From contig NZ_AUFJ01000014.1 of the NCBI RefSeq assembly GCF_000426445.1, positions 159,380 through 223,379 on the forward strand: a stretch of DNA of 64,000 nt, given 5' to 3'. The translations under genes and the position numbers were made by a program. Position 1 is the first letter of the stretch, and every line of letters starts with the position of its first letter. The DNA is from Brevibacterium album DSM 18261. Its GTDB lineage: Bacteria > Actinomycetota > Actinomycetes > Actinomycetales > Brevibacteriaceae. The notes beneath the pieces were generated by a model. The model worked only from the letters and a program-made list of their open reading frames with translations. It did not search any database and was not told the DNA's origin. Positions 26,358-35,045 of the stretch are shown piece after piece.

Positions 26358-27437
26358 ATGACTGCTGTGACCGTCCCTGTTCCGGCCATGCCGCGCCGCC
26401 GTAGAGACCGCTCCGAGATCCGTGAGCCCGAAGGGCGGGAGAAGCGGGTGCTGCTGGCCGCTCCGCGGGGGTACTGCGCGGGCGTGGATCGCGCGGTGAT
26501 CGCGGTGGAGCGGGCGCTCGAGCACTACGGCGCGCCCGTGTACGTGCGCAAGGAGATCGTGCACAACAGGCACGTGGTCGAGACGCTGTCCGCCCGGGGC
26601 GCGGTGTTCGTCGACGAGACGACGGAGGTGCCGCGCGGTGAGCGCGTGGTGTTCTCCGCCCACGGGGTCTCACCGCAGGTCCACGCCGAGGCCGCGGAGC
26701 TGGAGCTGAGCACCATCGACGCGACCTGCCCGCTCGTGACGAAGGTGCACAGGGAGGCTGTCCGGTTCGCGAAGCAGGGGTACTCGATCCTGCTGGTGGG
26801 CCATGCCGGGCACGAGGAGGTCGAGGGCACGATGGGGGAGGCGCCGGAGGCGATCACCCTCGTGCAGAACCCGGACGAGGCGCGCACGGTCGAGCTGGAG
26901 AGCACGGAGAAGCTGGTGTGGATCTCGCAGACCACGCTCAGCGTCGACGAGACCATGGAGACGGTGGGGATTCTGCGGGAGCGCTTCCCCTCGCTCGAGG
27001 ATCCGCCGAGCGACGACATCTGCTATGCGACGCAGAACCGCCAGGTGGCGGTGAAGAAGGTCGCGCCCGCGGCCGATCTGGTCCTCGTCGTGGGCTCGGC
27101 CAACTCGTCGAACTCCGTGCGCCTGGTCGAGGTCGCGCTGGAGCACGGGGCGAAAGCCGCGCACCGGGTGGACTTCGCGCGGGAGGTCGACGAGGCGTGG
27201 TTCCACGACGTCGCGACCGTGGGGGTGACGAGCGGGGCGAGCGTGCCCGACACCCTCGTGCAGGAGCTCCTCGGGCTGCTGGCGGAGTACGGCTACGGCG
27301 AGGTGGAGGAGGTGCGCACGGCGGAGGAGGACCTCATGTTCTCCCTGCCGCGCGAGCTGCGCAAGGACCTCAAGGCCGCAGGGCAGGCGACCTCGAACAA
27401 GAAGGACGGCGCGGACCGCGACCACGAGCTGCGGTGA
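26358..27437 (+). CDS. ispH: 4-hydroxy-3-methylbut-2-enyl diphosphate reductase
   Basis: 359-aa [4Fe-4S] enzyme of the last step of the MEP pathway, making IPP and DMAPP that feed the cis-prenyltransferase at 17667. The three cluster cysteines lie in GYCAGV (near 39), DATCPLV (near 122) and [11 protein letters not shown] (near 222). The 25-residue basic N-terminal extension is unusual in length but common in actinomycetes. The leaderless -10 supports the ATG at 26358. Monocistronic, followed by a hairpin. Confidence 0.96.
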   Translation: MTAVTVPVPAMPRRRRDRSEIREPEGREKRVLLAAPRGYCAGVDRAVIAVERALEHYGAPVYVRKEIVHNRHVVETLSARGAVFVDETTEVPRGERVVFSAHGVSPQVHAEAAELELSTIDATCPLVTKVHREAVRFAKQGYSILLVGHAGHEEVEGTMGEAPEAITLVQNPDEARTVELESTEKLVWISQTTLSVDETMETVGILRERFPSLEDPPSDDICYATQNRQVAVKKVAPAADLVLVVGSANSSNSVRLVEVALEHGAKAAHRVDFAREVDEAWFHDVATVGVTSGASVPDTLVQELLGLLAEYGYGEVEEVRTAEEDLMFSLPRELRKDLKAAGQATSNKKDGADRDHELR

Positions 27438-27444
27438 GCACAGG

Positions 27445-27483
27445 GCACGGGGCCGGTGAGCTGTGCACCCACCGGCGCCGTGC
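27445..27483. terminator. Terminator between ispH and the convergent membrane protein gene
   Basis: 14-bp stem with one mismatch (GCACGGGGCCGGTG against CACCGGCGCCGTGC) and an 11-nt loop, 8 bp after the ispH stop. Confidence 0.65.
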
Positions 27484-27497
27484 GGGTTCGCAGGGGA

Positions 27498-28301
27498 TCA
27501 GAGCCGAGGCTGTGCGAGGAACCAGGCATTGGCCCGGGGGAGCCAGAACGGGACGAGGAGGGCCACGGAGAGGACCGCCGTGACGACGGCGCCCGTCGTG
27601 CCCGGTCCGGGGATGACCGCGGCGATGATGATCTGGTAGACCACCGCGGCGAGAGTGAGGAGCGTGAGCGCCATGCGCGCCCATTCCGCAGCCTCGCGCA
27701 GGCGCAACGTGAGGTAGAGCTGGACGATCTGCATCGCGAGGCCGATGATCCCGGTGGCGATGAAGGCGAGGATCAGTCCCCAGCGCACCGTGCCGAAGAG
27801 GCTCACCATCCCCGTGCCCCAGAGCACCACGGGGTTGACGAGTGCGCTGATGAATACGAAGAGGTAGGTGCCGATCATGCTCAGGACCGTGAGTGTGCCC
27901 AGCACGAGCCACACCCAGTAGCCGATCTTCGCATCCGTGGGCATGTGCGCGGTCGAGAAGATGCTGGAGAAGCCGCGCTCGAACCTGGGCCTGAGCGCGG
28001 CGGCGCTCCGCGGCCACTCCGCGGGGAAGCGGAACTGGTAGCCGGTGCTCTGCGCGGGTGAGCCGTGGGCTGGCATGCCGGAGCCGCTGCCGTGCTGAGC
28101 TCCGTGCGGCGGCTGGACCCCGTAATGCGGTTGCTGGGCCCACTGCGGAGGCGCCCCCTGCGGCTGTGATGGATTCTGCGGCTGCTGCGGACCCTGCGGA
28201 CCCTGCGGACGCTGAGGCGGCTGGGCCTCATACGGGTTCTGCGGCGGCCGGGCGGCATACGGGTTCTGGGGCTGCGGCTGGCTGTGGGGATCCTGGGTCA
28301 T
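27498..28301 (-). CDS. Polytopic membrane protein with Pro/Gln-rich N-terminus
   Basis: 267-aa protein. The first 90 residues are a low-complexity cytoplasmic segment rich in Pro and Gln with repeated NPY and PQ(R/G)PQGP units. The remainder has four predicted helices beginning at YWVWLVLGTLTVLSMIGTYL. No catalytic motif is visible. It resembles uncharacterised actinomycete membrane proteins with disordered N-termini; I do not recognise the family with confidence. It is transcribed toward ispH and has its own upstream region containing a small palindrome. Confidence 0.7.
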   Translation of the reverse strand: MTQDPHSQPQPQNPYAARPPQNPYEAQPPQRPQGPQGPQQPQNPSQPQGAPPQWAQQPHYGVQPPHGAQHGSGSGMPAHGSPAQSTGYQFRFPAEWPRSAAALRPRFERGFSSIFSTAHMPTDAKIGYWVWLVLGTLTVLSMIGTYLFVFISALVNPVVLWGTGMVSLFGTVRWGLILAFIATGIIGLAMQIVQLYLTLRLREAAEWARMALTLLTLAAVVYQIIIAAVIPGPGTTGAVVTAVLSVALLVPFWLPRANAWFLAQPRL

Positions 28302-28403
28302 GAGGCTTCCATCGCTGGGGTGCTGAGCTGTCGCCCGTCAGGACGCGGCGGGGCAGCTGCCCGGCTCTGGTGACGGCCGAAATCGCACCATATCAGCATG
28401 GAG

Positions 28404-28416
28404 ACTTACGGTAAGT
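28404..28416. promoter_or_regulatory. Palindrome in the promoter region of the Pro/Gln-rich membrane protein gene
   Basis: ACTTAC-G-GTAAGT is a perfect inverted repeat. It sits about 9 bp upstream of a candidate -10 (TGATAT on the minus strand, 28390-28395), so it would overlap the -35 region and could be an operator. Confidence 0.35.
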
Positions 28417-28523
28417 GCGCGGTGCGCCGTTCCGGGGTGTGGTGGTTCCGGCTCACTGGGCGGCCTCGACGCTGGTTCGCTCCCCGACCCCCGCAGCTCC
28501 CGTGCCGGTGCGCTGTGCGGTTC

Positions 28524-29645
28524 TCAGCTGCCCATCACCTCCTGCGCTTCCGCTGCGAACTCCGCGGCCGTGAGCCCGCGGCTGCGGGAGGGCAGCTCCT
28601 GCGGCTCGGGCAGATCGGCCTCGGCGACTCCTGTGGCGGAGAGCTTCCGTGCGGTGGGCAGGAAGCGCGATTCGAAGGAGCCGATGAGCCGGTTGTAGTC
28701 CTCGACGGTGCGGTCGAGGCTGGTTCCCATTCGTACGAGGTGCTCCGTCAGGGTGCTCACGCGCGCGTGGAGCTCGCGGCCGAGGTCGAGGATGCGGTGG
28801 GCGCTCCGGCTCAGATCGACCTGCTGCCAGTTGAGTGCCACTGTCTTGAGCAGGCCCAGGAGGGTCGAGGGTGAGGCGAGGATCACCCCCGCGGTGAGCG
28901 CATCGTCGATGAGGGCAGGATCCTCCTGTCCGGCGGCCGCGAGCAGCCCGTCGGAGGGAAGGAAGCATACGACGAAGCGCGGTGCGGGAGAGAAGGACTG
29001 CCAGTACGCCTTCTTGGACAGCGCGCTCACGTGTCTGCGCACCGCCCGTGCCTGCGCGCCCTCTCCCGAGCGCTCCGGATCCAGCCCGCTCAGCGGCGCC
29101 TTCGCGTCGATGACGATGCTCGCCTCACCCGGCAGGCGCACCACCATGTCCGGCCGCCCCGCGCCGGCGTCGGTGCGGACCGACACCTGGACGTCGAAGT
29201 CGACGTGTTCGAGCATGCCTGCGAGCTCCACGATGCGGCGGAGCTGGACCTCGCCCCAGTCTCCGCGTGCGCTGGTGGCGGAGAGCGCGGAGTGCAGCTC
29301 TGCGGCGGAGATGCGCAGCCGCTCGTTCTGCAGCGCGAGCTGGCGCAGCTGTTCGTCGAGGCCGGCCAGCCGTGCGGCCTGCTGGCGGTCCTGTCCGCTG
29401 ACGTGCTGGCTGAGCGTGCGCAGATCGGCGGAGAGCGGACCGACGGCGGCCGTGAGCTCACCCGCGACCTGCGCATCCGCCTCGAGCGTCTCCGACCGGT
29501 CCTGCAGCAGGCGCGCCGTCGTCTCAGCGCGGACGAGGCGCTCCTGCAGGGAGGCGCGTGCCCGCGCCGCGCCCGCCAGCCAGCCGAGGGCGAGCCCGAC
29601 GACGAGCGCGAGGAGGAGAGCGAATGCGAGCAGTGCGGTGTTCAT
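28524..29645 (-). CDS. rmuC: RmuC-family DNA recombination protein
   Basis: 373-aa RmuC homologue. An N-terminal transmembrane helix (ALLAFALLLALVVGLALGWL) is followed by a long coiled coil (about 30-125) and the RmuC nuclease-like core with RGDWGEVQLRRIVELAGM near 135, RPDMVVRLPG near 170 and IVIDAKAPLSGLD near 182, where Asp and Lys fit a PD-(D/E)XK site. FVVCFLPSDG lies near 232. It limits inversion recombination in E. coli, and a membrane-anchored nuclease role is proposed. The ATG at 29645 is preferred over the longer upstream frame because the hydrophobic segment begins there. Confidence 0.9.
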   Translation of the reverse strand: MNTALLAFALLLALVVGLALGWLAGAARARASLQERLVRAETTARLLQDRSETLEADAQVAGELTAAVGPLSADLRTLSQHVSGQDRQQAARLAGLDEQLRQLALQNERLRISAAELHSALSATSARGDWGEVQLRRIVELAGMLEHVDFDVQVSVRTDAGAGRPDMVVRLPGEASIVIDAKAPLSGLDPERSGEGAQARAVRRHVSALSKKAYWQSFSPAPRFVVCFLPSDGLLAAAGQEDPALIDDALTAGVILASPSTLLGLLKTVALNWQQVDLSRSAHRILDLGRELHARVSTLTEHLVRMGTSLDRTVEDYNRLIGSFESRFLPTARKLSATGVAEADLPEPQELPSRSRGLTAAEFAAEAQEVMGS

Positions 29646-29750
29646 GCCCCTATGCAAGCACGAGGCACGGACGCAGCAGAGGGAGGTCGCAGTCCGGAGT
29701 GGGCGCCGAGCCGGTGGCTTCGCTGCGCGCACGCACGCGCGAGGCGGAGG

Positions 29751-30950
29751 TCATCGTGCTGCACGCATGCAGGCCCACTCGCGCAGGACGTGTTCCCAGG
29801 ACGCCGGTTCGAGGCCGTACTCCGCGGTGAGGCGACCGGGGTGGATGACTGCGCGGTCGGCCCAGAGGTAGTGCTGTCTGCCCAGTTCGCGGGCCATCGG
29901 GGAAGCGATTCCGGCGGCGCGGAACACCCAGCGGGGGATGCCCGTAACGGCAGGCGCGCCGGCTGCGGCGCCGACCGAGATCGAGTTCCTGTTCGCCGCC
30001 TCGGCAGCGGAGGCTGCTTCGTGGACGGCGGCCTCCCCGCGCGCGGCGGCCTCTCCGTGCGCGGCGGCCTCGTGCGCGGAGGCGGCCTGGGCGGCCCGTA
30101 CGGCCTGGGCGGCCCGTACGGCCTCGGCGGCCATCCTGCGCTGGGAGAGCGGCGGCAGGGAGGGGGTCAGGAGGACCGCATCGCCGTAGGGTGCGAGCTC
30201 CTGCGCGTTCTGCGCCGCGACGATCATGGCCCGCGTGAGGTCGGGGATATAGGTGGCCGAGCGTGGGGAGTCGGGATCGCCCATGACCCAGGCGCGCCGC
30301 CCCCGCGCGGCAGGCTCCAGGACGAGGGAGAGGAACACGGAGGTGCCGGGGGCGGCAGTGGGACCGAGCAGGTCGGCCGCGACGACGGAGAGCGTCCGTG
30401 CGGGATGAGCGGCCCGCGCTGCCAAAAGGCGTGCGCGCACGTGTCCGAGCGGGGAGGCGGGAACAGGGGAGGCGATGGGACTGTCCTTCGCGGAGGCCAT
30501 GCTTGGAGCCGAGGCCGCGGTGAGGCCGCTGTCCGCAGCCTCCTGCGCCTGCGGGTCCGACTCGTGACGCCCGTGCTCGTACGGGACCCGTTCGCGTACA
30601 TCCTGTTCGCGCAGATCACGGGCGGCGAGGCCGAAGGCATAGACGGACTCGGGGAAGACCACGGGCACATCGGCCCGGGCCGCGACGTCCATGACCGCCT
30701 GCTCCCGGTGGGGCAGGTCGCGCTCCCACGCCGCCGCGCTGTAGCTCGAATGGATGCAGTGGAAGATCGCCGAGGCGCCGCGCACGGCCTGTTGGAGGAC
30801 TTCCCGGTCGCCGGCGTCGCCGCGGACGAGCGCGGTCCCTTCCGGTGCGTGTCCGCCGCGGCGGATCACGGTGACATCGTGGCCTGCGGCGGTCAGGTCG
30901 TGGGCGAGCTGGGTGCCGATCTGTCCCGCTCCCGTGATCACACAGCGCAT
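29751..30950 (-). CDS. NAD(P)-binding epimerase/reductase-like protein with Ala-rich insertion
   Basis: 399-aa Rossmann-fold protein of the extended/atypical SDR type. The dinucleotide motif GAGQIGTQLA is at 7-16, and IFHCIHSSYSAAAWERDLP near 63-81 and VVFPESVYAFG near 97 mark the substrate side. Two low-complexity insertions interrupt the fold, an acidic/Ser-Pro segment near 125-165 and an Ala-rich repeat near 280-320 encoded partly by tandem 18-bp repeats. Substrate unknown. A well-formed minus-strand promoter (TTGAAA, 17 bp, TAGGGT) lies at 30992-31020, and GAGGA precedes the ATG. It is divergent from a TetR regulator with shared operators and is likely its target. Confidence 0.75.
   Translation of the reverse strand: MRCVITGAGQIGTQLAHDLTAAGHDVTVIRRGGHAPEGTALVRGDAGDREVLQQAVRGASAIFHCIHSSYSAAAWERDLPHREQAVMDVAARADVPVVFPESVYAFGLAARDLREQDVRERVPYEHGRHESDPQAQEAADSGLTAASAPSMASAKDSPIASPVPASPLGHVRARLLAARAAHPARTLSVVAADLLGPTAAPGTSVFLSLVLEPAARGRRAWVMGDPDSPRSATYIPDLTRAMIVAAQNAQELAPYGDAVLLTPSLPPLSQRRMAAEAVRAAQAVRAAQAASAHEAAAHGEAAARGEAAVHEAASAAEAANRNSISVGAAAGAPAVTGIPRWVFRAAGIASPMARELGRQHYLWADRAVIHPGRLTAEYGLEPASWEHVLREWACMRAAR
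30083..30118. repeat. Tandem 18-bp repeat inside the epimerase-like gene
   Basis: Two exact copies of an 18-bp unit (CGGCCTGGGCGGCCCGTA) followed by a degenerate third. On the coding strand it yields VRAAQA repeated in the Ala-rich insertion. Confidence 0.8.
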
Positions 30951-30960
30951 GCTTCCTCAA

Positions 30961-31037
30961 TTCAGTGAGCAGTGTTCTCTATTTTCCTGAAACCCTAGAC
31001 CCGAGGGGCGTGAATTTCAAGAGCAGTGCTCGCTGAA
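30961..31037. promoter_or_regulatory. Paired TetR operators and promoter between the epimerase-like and TetR genes
   Basis: Two near-identical 18-bp segments in opposite orientation (30961-30978 and 31020-31037). Each encloses a short palindrome: GAGCA-G-TGTTC at 30967-30977 and GAGCA-G-TGCTC at 31021-31031. Between them is the minus-strand promoter TTGAAA-N17-TAGGGT (31015-31020 and 30992-30997), so a bound dimer at each site would bracket the promoter. Confidence 0.65.
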
Positions 31038-31086
31038 TGGGCGTGGCTGCGCTTAGGGCGCAGCGCTCCGTGCGAGACTGACCGGC

Positions 31087-31878
31087 ATGGCGGGACCGCG
31101 GAGGACGCATGCGCAGGCGCGCGCGGAGATGCGTGAGGGGATCATCAGGGTGGGGAACGCGCTGCTCGCGCAGAACGGGGCGGCGGGGCTGTCGGTGCGG
31201 GCGATCGCACGCGAGCTGGGGGTGGCTTCCTCGGCGCTGTACCGGCATGTGTCCAGTCGTGACGAGCTCCTGACGCTGCTGCTCGTGGAGGCCTATTCTG
31301 AGCTCGCGGGGCGGGTGGAGGCCGCGCTCATGGGAGCGGAGGCGCCGACGGGAGCGGATTCGGGCGCCGAGGAGGGTGTCGCGGAATCGGGGCCGCCGCC
31401 CACCAGGGCGATTCCCGAGGAGGGGGCTGGGCGCGAGGGGCGGGCGGCCTCGGCGGCGGTGCGATTGGCTGTGCTGGTGCGGGCGATGCGCGGCTGGGCG
31501 TGCGAGAACCCGGAGAAGTGGGCGCTGGTGTACGGCTCGCCCGTGCCGGGCTATGCCGCGCCGCCGGAGCGCACGGTGGGGCCGGGGACGGCGGTGCTGG
31601 GGCGATTCATGGCGATCCTGGCCGAGGGGAGCGGTGCGGGGGAGACCGAGCCGGAGCCGAGCGAGCGCTATGGGAAGGCGCTGGCCGCCGGTAGCGAGGA
31701 GCTGGGTGTGGAGGTGCCTGTGCGGACGGCCGCGGCCTCGGCGGAGGTGTGGACGGGATTGCTGGGCCTGATCAGCGCCGAGGTCTTCCGGCAGCTGGGT
31801 GCTGACCTCGCTGAACACGGCGAGGAGATGCTGGAGCTGTGGACCGCGGAGGTGGTGCGGCGGTTCGGGCTGGAGTGA
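31087..31878 (+). CDS. TetR/AcrR family transcriptional regulator
   Basis: 263-aa TetR-type repressor. The helix-turn-helix is at about 30-60 (GLSVRAIARELGVASSALYRHV) and the C-terminal half has the WHG-type ligand domain with a low-complexity Gly/Ala/Glu insertion around 80-115. It is divergent from the epimerase-like gene and the intergenic region holds paired palindromes, so autoregulation and control of that gene are likely. A GAGACT -10-like box lies 7 nt before the ATG, again without a Shine-Dalgarno. Ligand unknown. Confidence 0.85.
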   Translation: MAGPRRTHAQARAEMREGIIRVGNALLAQNGAAGLSVRAIARELGVASSALYRHVSSRDELLTLLLVEAYSELAGRVEAALMGAEAPTGADSGAEEGVAESGPPPTRAIPEEGAGREGRAASAAVRLAVLVRAMRGWACENPEKWALVYGSPVPGYAAPPERTVGPGTAVLGRFMAILAEGSGAGETEPEPSERYGKALAAGSEELGVEVPVRTAAASAEVWTGLLGLISAEVFRQLGADLAEHGEEMLELWTAEVVRRFGLE

Positions 31879-31908
31879 GTGCGGGTGTGTCGTGTCTGCG
31901 GTGACCGG

Positions 31909-31914
31909 TAGGAT
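31909..31914 (+). promoter_or_regulatory. -10 box of leaderless ychF
   Basis: TAGGAT ends 8 nt before the GTG at 31923; no Shine-Dalgarno sequence. Confidence 0.5.
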
Positions 31915-31922
31915 CAGACGAT

Positions 31923-33029
31923 GTGGCTCTTACTATCGGAATCGTCGGGCTGCCCAATGTCGGCAAGTCCACCCTGTTCAATGCTCTGACCCGCGCCGAG
32001 GCGCTCGCCGCGAACTACCCGTTCGCGACCATCGACCCGAACGTGGGCATGGTCCCCCTGCCGGATCCGCGGCTGGGTGAGCTGGCGAAGGTGTTCGGCA
32101 GCGAGCGCATCCTGCCGGCGACGGTCTCCTTCGTGGACATCGCGGGCATCGTCAAGGGCGCGAGCGAGGGGGAGGGGCTGGGCAACAAGTTCCTGGCGAA
32201 CATCCGTGAGGCGGATGCGATCTGCCAGGTGACGCGGGCCTTCGCGGATCCGGACGTGACGCGGGTGGAGGGCTCCGAGACGCCGGCCGGCGATATGGAC
32301 ACGATCTCCACCGAGCTCATCCTCGCTGATCTCCAGACGATCGAGAACGCGCTGCCGCGGCTGGAGAAGGAGACCAAGCGGAAGACCCTCGAGCCGAGCG
32401 TGCTCGAGAACGTGCAGAAGGCCAAGGCCCTGCTCGAAGAGGGGACCACGCTGTTCCACGGCGCCGAGGCCGCGGGCATCGACGTCTCCGAGCTGCGCGA
32501 GCTGCAGCTCATGACAGCCAAGCCGTTCATCTACGTGTTCAACACGGATGAGGAGGGACTGGCCGACGCCGCGATGCAGCAGCAGCTGCGGGAGCTCGTG
32601 GCTCCGGCCGAGGCGATCTTCCTCGACGCGAAGTTCGAGTCCGAGCTGATCGAGCTCGACGAGGCCGAAGCGCTGGAGATGCTGGAGTCCACCGGTCAGG
32701 AGGAGTCTGGTCTGGACCAGCTGGCGCGGGTGGGTTTCGACACCCTCGGCCTGCAGACGTATCTCACCGCAGGGCCCAAGGAGTCCCGGGCGTGGACGAT
32801 CCCCAAGGGAGCGACCGCACCGCAGGCCGCCGGAGTCATCCACACGGACTTCGAGCGCGGCTTCATCAAGGCCGAGGTGGTGAGCTTCGACGACCTCATG
32901 GCCGCAGGCTCCATGGCCGATGCGAAGGCAGCCGGCCGCGTCCGCATGGAGGGCAAGGACTACGTGATGGCGGATGGGGATGTGGTGGAGTTTAGGCACG
33001 GAGGGCAGTCTGGGAGCGGGAAGAAATGA
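31923..33029 (+). CDS. ychF: Ribosome-binding ATPase YchF with replaced C-terminal end
   Basis: 368-aa Obg-related P-loop NTPase that binds ATP and ribosomes. G1 is GLPNVGKSTLFNAL (8-21), G3 is FVDIAGIVKGASEG (near 70), followed by the coiled-coil insertion and the C-terminal TGS domain (FDTLGLQTYLTAGP near 273). Up to DGDVVEF the protein follows the family, which normally ends FRFNV. Here the last residues are FRHGGQSGSGKK, so the final codons have been exchanged at about 32,990-33,000. The stop overlaps the methyltransferase ATG (ATGA). The exchange marks the left edge of the accessory region. Confidence 0.92.
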   Translation: MALTIGIVGLPNVGKSTLFNALTRAEALAANYPFATIDPNVGMVPLPDPRLGELAKVFGSERILPATVSFVDIAGIVKGASEGEGLGNKFLANIREADAICQVTRAFADPDVTRVEGSETPAGDMDTISTELILADLQTIENALPRLEKETKRKTLEPSVLENVQKAKALLEEGTTLFHGAEAAGIDVSELRELQLMTAKPFIYVFNTDEEGLADAAMQQQLRELVAPAEAIFLDAKFESELIELDEAEALEMLESTGQEESGLDQLARVGFDTLGLQTYLTAGPKESRAWTIPKGATAPQAAGVIHTDFERGFIKAEVVSFDDLMAAGSMADAKAAGRVRMEGKDYVMADGDVVEFRHGGQSGSGKK

Positions 33030-34189
33030 GTGCTGGGACAGCCGTGCATCTGCAGTCTGGCGACGACATCGACGCGAATACAGTCAAAATGTCTCGAGAA
33101 CTGCGCGTACTGCCGGGCAACTCGGGTGCTGCACGGAGAGAGGTGCTGACCTCCGCTGAGGTGCTTGAGCGGGCCCAGCGTTTCCCTCGCCTGCGGTACA
33201 TGGGCTCCAAGTACCGCCTGCTGCCCCACCTCGAGCGTGTTTTTGCCCAGGTCGGCGGCACGACGGCTGTCGACGCTTTTTCCGGTTCCGGGGTGGTCTC
33301 CTACCTGCTCAAGGCCCAGGGGTTCCAGGTCACCAGCAACGACTTCTTGAACTTCCCCTCGGTCATTGCTCGCGCGACGGTGCAGAACTCCTCAGTCAGG
33401 CTCGACGACGAGACTGTGGAGACGATCCTCGGGCCGCCCGCCGACGACCGAGACTTCATCCAGTCGACCTTCGACGGTCTCTACTTCACGACCGAGGATC
33501 GGAAGTTTCTCGACTCGGCTTGGTCGCACATTGACAGAATCACCGGATACAAGAAGGACATCGCGATCGCTGCATTGGTGCTCTCGGCGGCACGCAAGCA
33601 GCCCCGCGGTGTCTTTACCTTCACTGACTCCACTAGGTACGCCGACGGACGCCGTGACTTGCAGCTCTCCCTGCGTGAGCACTTCCGCGAACGGGTGGCC
33701 GCCTACAACGCCGTGGTGTTCAGCAACAAGCTGCGCAGCCAGTCGTTGCGGGGCGACGTTCTCGACATTCCCACCAGGGCTCCCGATATCGCCTATCTCG
33801 ACCCACCGTATGCGCCCCCGCGGGACGACAACGACTACATCAAGCGCTACCACTTCCTCGAAGGGCTCAGTGTCTACTGGCGCGACGTCAAGATCATGGA
33901 AAACACGAAGACAAAGAAGCTTGAGAAGCGCTACACCCCCTTTGCCTATAAGCGGACGATCGAGAATGCGCTATCGGGTACCTTCGAGCACTTCAAGGAC
34001 GCCGGTGCGATCGTGCTGTCGTACTCCTCGAACGCGATCCCCGGTGAGGAGAGGATCGTTGAGTTGCTGGGCCAGTTCAAATCCTTGGTCGAAGTAGTCT
34101 CGATCGATCACAAGTACCACTTCGGCACTCACGCAGCGGCGACCCGCAGGGACGTCAGCGAGTTCCTCTTCATTGGACGTGACGAGTGA
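33026..34189 (+). CDS. Adenine-specific DNA methyltransferase, D12 class
   Basis: 387-aa m6A methyltransferase. Motif order is X (RYMGSKYRLLPHL near 53), I (VDAFSGSGVVSY near 81, the SAM site) and IV (DPPY at 259-262), the alpha-group arrangement of Dam-like D12 enzymes. A PYAPPRDDNDYIKRYHFLEG stretch follows motif IV. It overlaps ychF by 4 bp and the downstream nuclease-like gene by 4 bp. Base composition is visibly lower in GC than the upstream core genes. It probably protects host DNA as the M component of a type II system; recognition sequence unknown. Confidence 0.85.
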   Translation: MSAGTAVHLQSGDDIDANTVKMSRELRVLPGNSGAARREVLTSAEVLERAQRFPRLRYMGSKYRLLPHLERVFAQVGGTTAVDAFSGSGVVSYLLKAQGFQVTSNDFLNFPSVIARATVQNSSVRLDDETVETILGPPADDRDFIQSTFDGLYFTTEDRKFLDSAWSHIDRITGYKKDIAIAALVLSAARKQPRGVFTFTDSTRYADGRRDLQLSLREHFRERVAAYNAVVFSNKLRSQSLRGDVLDIPTRAPDIAYLDPPYAPPRDDNDYIKRYHFLEGLSVYWRDVKIMENTKTKKLEKRYTPFAYKRTIENALSGTFEHFKDAGAIVLSYSSNAIPGEERIVELLGQFKSLVEVVSIDHKYHFGTHAAATRRDVSEFLFIGRDE

Positions 34190-35025
34190 GCGCCGCCGTC
34201 CCCTTCGAGGAATACCTGAGCAAGTTGGGTCGACTTACCGCCCACATCGACCCGACTGCGTCGACTCCTGAAGCCGATGACATCAAGGATGCGGCATCGG
34301 AGCTTGAAGCGCTCAGCATGATTGACGTGAACAAGCTGGCAGAATGGGCGAGGGCCAACCCGAAAAGCGTGCCAGTGCTCGGTCTCGTCGTCGGACTCGG
34401 CCAGGAGAAGCTGAAGAATGCGCTACGGGACAAATTCGATACGACGGGCTGGGTGACGCTCGCCAGAGAGCGGCCAGGCGAGCTGGTCGCATGGCTCGAC
34501 GAGCACTTCGACCTTGTTCGGATGCTCAACGTGCAGCGAGAACGCGATTACTCCTTCGGGGATGTGCTCGTCGCACGCGCTGGTAGTCGGGTGACTGCCA
34601 CCCAGGCAGGCAAGTCCGGCCGGAAGGTCGAGGACGAGATCGAGGCGATCGCCTCGGACCTCGGCCTCCCTTACGAGACCCGTACGCGGTTCACAGGCAG
34701 GAACGGCCAGACTGCGCCCTGCGACCTGGTCGTGCCGGACTCAGGTGCTGCCCAGATCGTCGTCGCTGCCAAAGGATTCGACTCCACCGGGAGCAAGCTC
34801 ACCGACTCGGTGCGTGAGATTCAGGAGATGGCAGAGATCCGCCTGCCGCGGCAGTTCGTCATTGCTGTGATCGACGGGATCGGCTGGAAATCTCGCAAGG
34901 CGGATCTGAAGCGCATTCACGAGCTCTGGGAAACCCAACAGATCGACGGGATGTACACACTTGCGACGCTTGACCAGTTCCGCGATGACCTTGAAGAGGC
35001 CGCGAAGCTGCGGCAGATCATCTGA
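34186..35025 (+). CDS. Putative type II restriction endonuclease (PD-(D/E)XK-like)
   Basis: 279-aa protein starting at a GTG that overlaps the methyltransferase stop (GTGA), hence coupled. The N-terminal half is helical. The C-terminal half (about 145-245) has a PD-(D/E)XK-like layout: helix GRKVEDEIEAIASDLG, then CDLVV with D180, then VVAAKGFDSTGSKLTDSV with K196. The acidic residue expected two positions before that Lys is Ala here, so the site is non-canonical or inactive. The GSKLTD motif recalls DpnII-type enzymes. Position directly behind a D12 methyltransferase is the main argument for a restriction role. Confidence 0.6.
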   Translation: MSAAVPFEEYLSKLGRLTAHIDPTASTPEADDIKDAASELEALSMIDVNKLAEWARANPKSVPVLGLVVGLGQEKLKNALRDKFDTTGWVTLARERPGELVAWLDEHFDLVRMLNVQRERDYSFGDVLVARAGSRVTATQAGKSGRKVEDEIEAIASDLGLPYETRTRFTGRNGQTAPCDLVVPDSGAAQIVVAAKGFDSTGSKLTDSVREIQEMAEIRLPRQFVIAVIDGIGWKSRKADLKRIHELWETQQIDGMYTLATLDQFRDDLEEAAKLRQII

Positions 35026-35045
35026 ACTCGCCGGGTGAATGACCG

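Noticed and set aside
32990..33029. Explaining the odd YchF tail as a sequencing frameshift
   Set aside because: Frames around the site do not restore FRFNV, and the sequence continues smoothly into a methyltransferase gene with a 4-bp overlap.
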